Shown here: piece by piece, positions 23,501-23,790 of the stretch
Layout: each line of letters begins with the position of its first letter
Position numbering within the stretch: position 1 is the stretch's first letter
Origin: Marinospirillum sp.
GTDB taxonomy: Bacteria; Pseudomonadota; Gammaproteobacteria; Pseudomonadales; Halomonadaceae
Assembly: GCA_007119985.1 (NCBI GenBank)
Contig: SKOQ01000097.1
Location: 1 to 23,790 of the forward strand
Length of the DNA stretch: 23,790 bases
Direction of reading: 5' to 3'
Notes under the pieces: model-generated
What the model saw: only the letters and a program-made list of their open reading frames with translations
Databases searched by the model: none
Told to the model about the DNA's origin: nothing
Position numbers and translations under genes: made by a program

Positions 23501-23537
23501 AAAAAAGCCGCTCGATTTTACATCCAGCGGCTTTTTT
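23501..23537. terminator. Bidirectional intrinsic terminator between pfp and acpS
   Basis: AAAAAAGCCGCT (23501-23512) and AGCGGCTTTTTT (23526-23537) are exact inverses around a 13-nt loop. This gives a GC-rich stem followed by six T on both strands, so it ends pfp on the plus strand and acpS on the minus strand. Confidence 0.92.
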
Positions 23538-23578
23538 ATCGTCGTGACCCTGACAAGACAGCGAACTTGCTGATCGAC

Positions 23579-23790
23579 TCAGGCCGACCCACCCTCTAGC
23601 AGCACAAAAGCCAAGGCCATCTCCTGCTCATCACTTAAAGAAAGATGAATCTGCTTCACACCGAGGGCGTGGGCCTTCTGCTCGGCCACGCCAGAGAGGG
23701 CGAGCAGAGGTTTACCCAGCGCATCATTACTGACCTCAAGCTGCTGCCAGCTTAAGCCATCACGCAAGCCAGTACCCAAGGCCTTGAGCA
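23579..23790 (-). CDS. acpS: Holo-[acyl-carrier-protein] synthase AcpS, 3' part only
   Basis: Transfers phosphopantetheine from CoA to acyl carrier protein. Only the last 70 codons are in the window; the gene runs off the right edge. The visible part reads LKALGTGLRDGLSWQQLEVSNDALGKPLLALSGVAE and then HLSLSDEQEMALAFVLLE, matching the C-terminal half of AcpS (E. coli KALGTGIRNG, EVFNDELGKP, HVTLADE). The catalytic N-terminal Asp is outside the window. It ends 41 bp before the shared terminator. The symbol is given from this half only. Confidence 0.88.
   Translation of the reverse strand, partial: LKALGTGLRDGLSWQQLEVSNDALGKPLLALSGVAEQKAHALGVKQIHLSLSDEQEMALAFVLLEGGSA

Noticed and set aside
1..23790. 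CRISPR arrays, tRNA genes, prophage or full insertion sequences
   Set aside because: No regularly spaced repeats, tRNA cloverleaf or transposase, integrase or phage genes were seen.

Overview
The window looks like the chromosome of a gammaproteobacterium, probably an Oceanospirillales- or Pseudomonas-like lineage. The evidence is the gene order proA-nadD-rsfS-rlmH-mrdA-rodA-mltB-rlpA-dacA-ybeD-lipB, which I recall from Pseudomonas-type genomes (in enterics proA is not in this position), and the protein sequences themselves. GC content appears moderate, near 50%. I see no prophage, CRISPR array, tRNA or rRNA gene. It is mostly core-genome DNA with a few less familiar genes.

Layout from left to right. 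(1) 1-2720, minus strand: a methionine ABC importer operon metN-metI-metQ. (2) 2779-3378, plus: msrA, divergent from metN. (3) 3502-6225, minus: gyrA, convergent with msrA across a hairpin and with a clear sigma70 promoter at its start. (4) 6399-6674 and 6743-7447, plus: an unrecognised 91-residue helical protein and a polytopic membrane protein. (5) 7444-8393, minus: lipB and a ybeD-like gene. (6) 8527-17695, minus: a long cell-envelope and housekeeping cluster, proA-nadD-rsfS-rlmH-mrdA-rodA-mltB-rlpA-dacA, closed by an intrinsic terminator. A 101-bp MITE-like palindromic element sits between rlmH and mrdA. (7) 18093-19930, plus: two translationally coupled membrane proteins with degenerate GGDEF-like cytoplasmic domains, preceded by a 397-bp intergenic region containing a perfect 17-bp palindrome. 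(8) 19927-21962, minus: mpl-ubiX. (9) 22164-23423, plus: a pyrophosphate-type phosphofructokinase, then a bidirectional terminator. (10) 23579-23790, minus: the 3' end of acpS, cut by the window edge.

Functionally, the central block holds the elongasome pair PBP2/RodA with three other peptidoglycan enzymes or binding proteins (MltB, RlpA, PBP5/6), and Mpl recycles peptidoglycan peptides. MetNIQ and MsrA both serve methionine supply. LipB and YbeD sit together as they do in many relatives, but lipA is not next to lipB. The best candidate for something undescribed is the tandem pair of degenerate GGDEF membrane proteins. The MITE-like element whose flanking TTA forms the rlmH stop codon is the second. 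Several starts were moved from the longest open frame to internal codons on the basis of Shine-Dalgarno sequences or family length; each case is explained in its entry.
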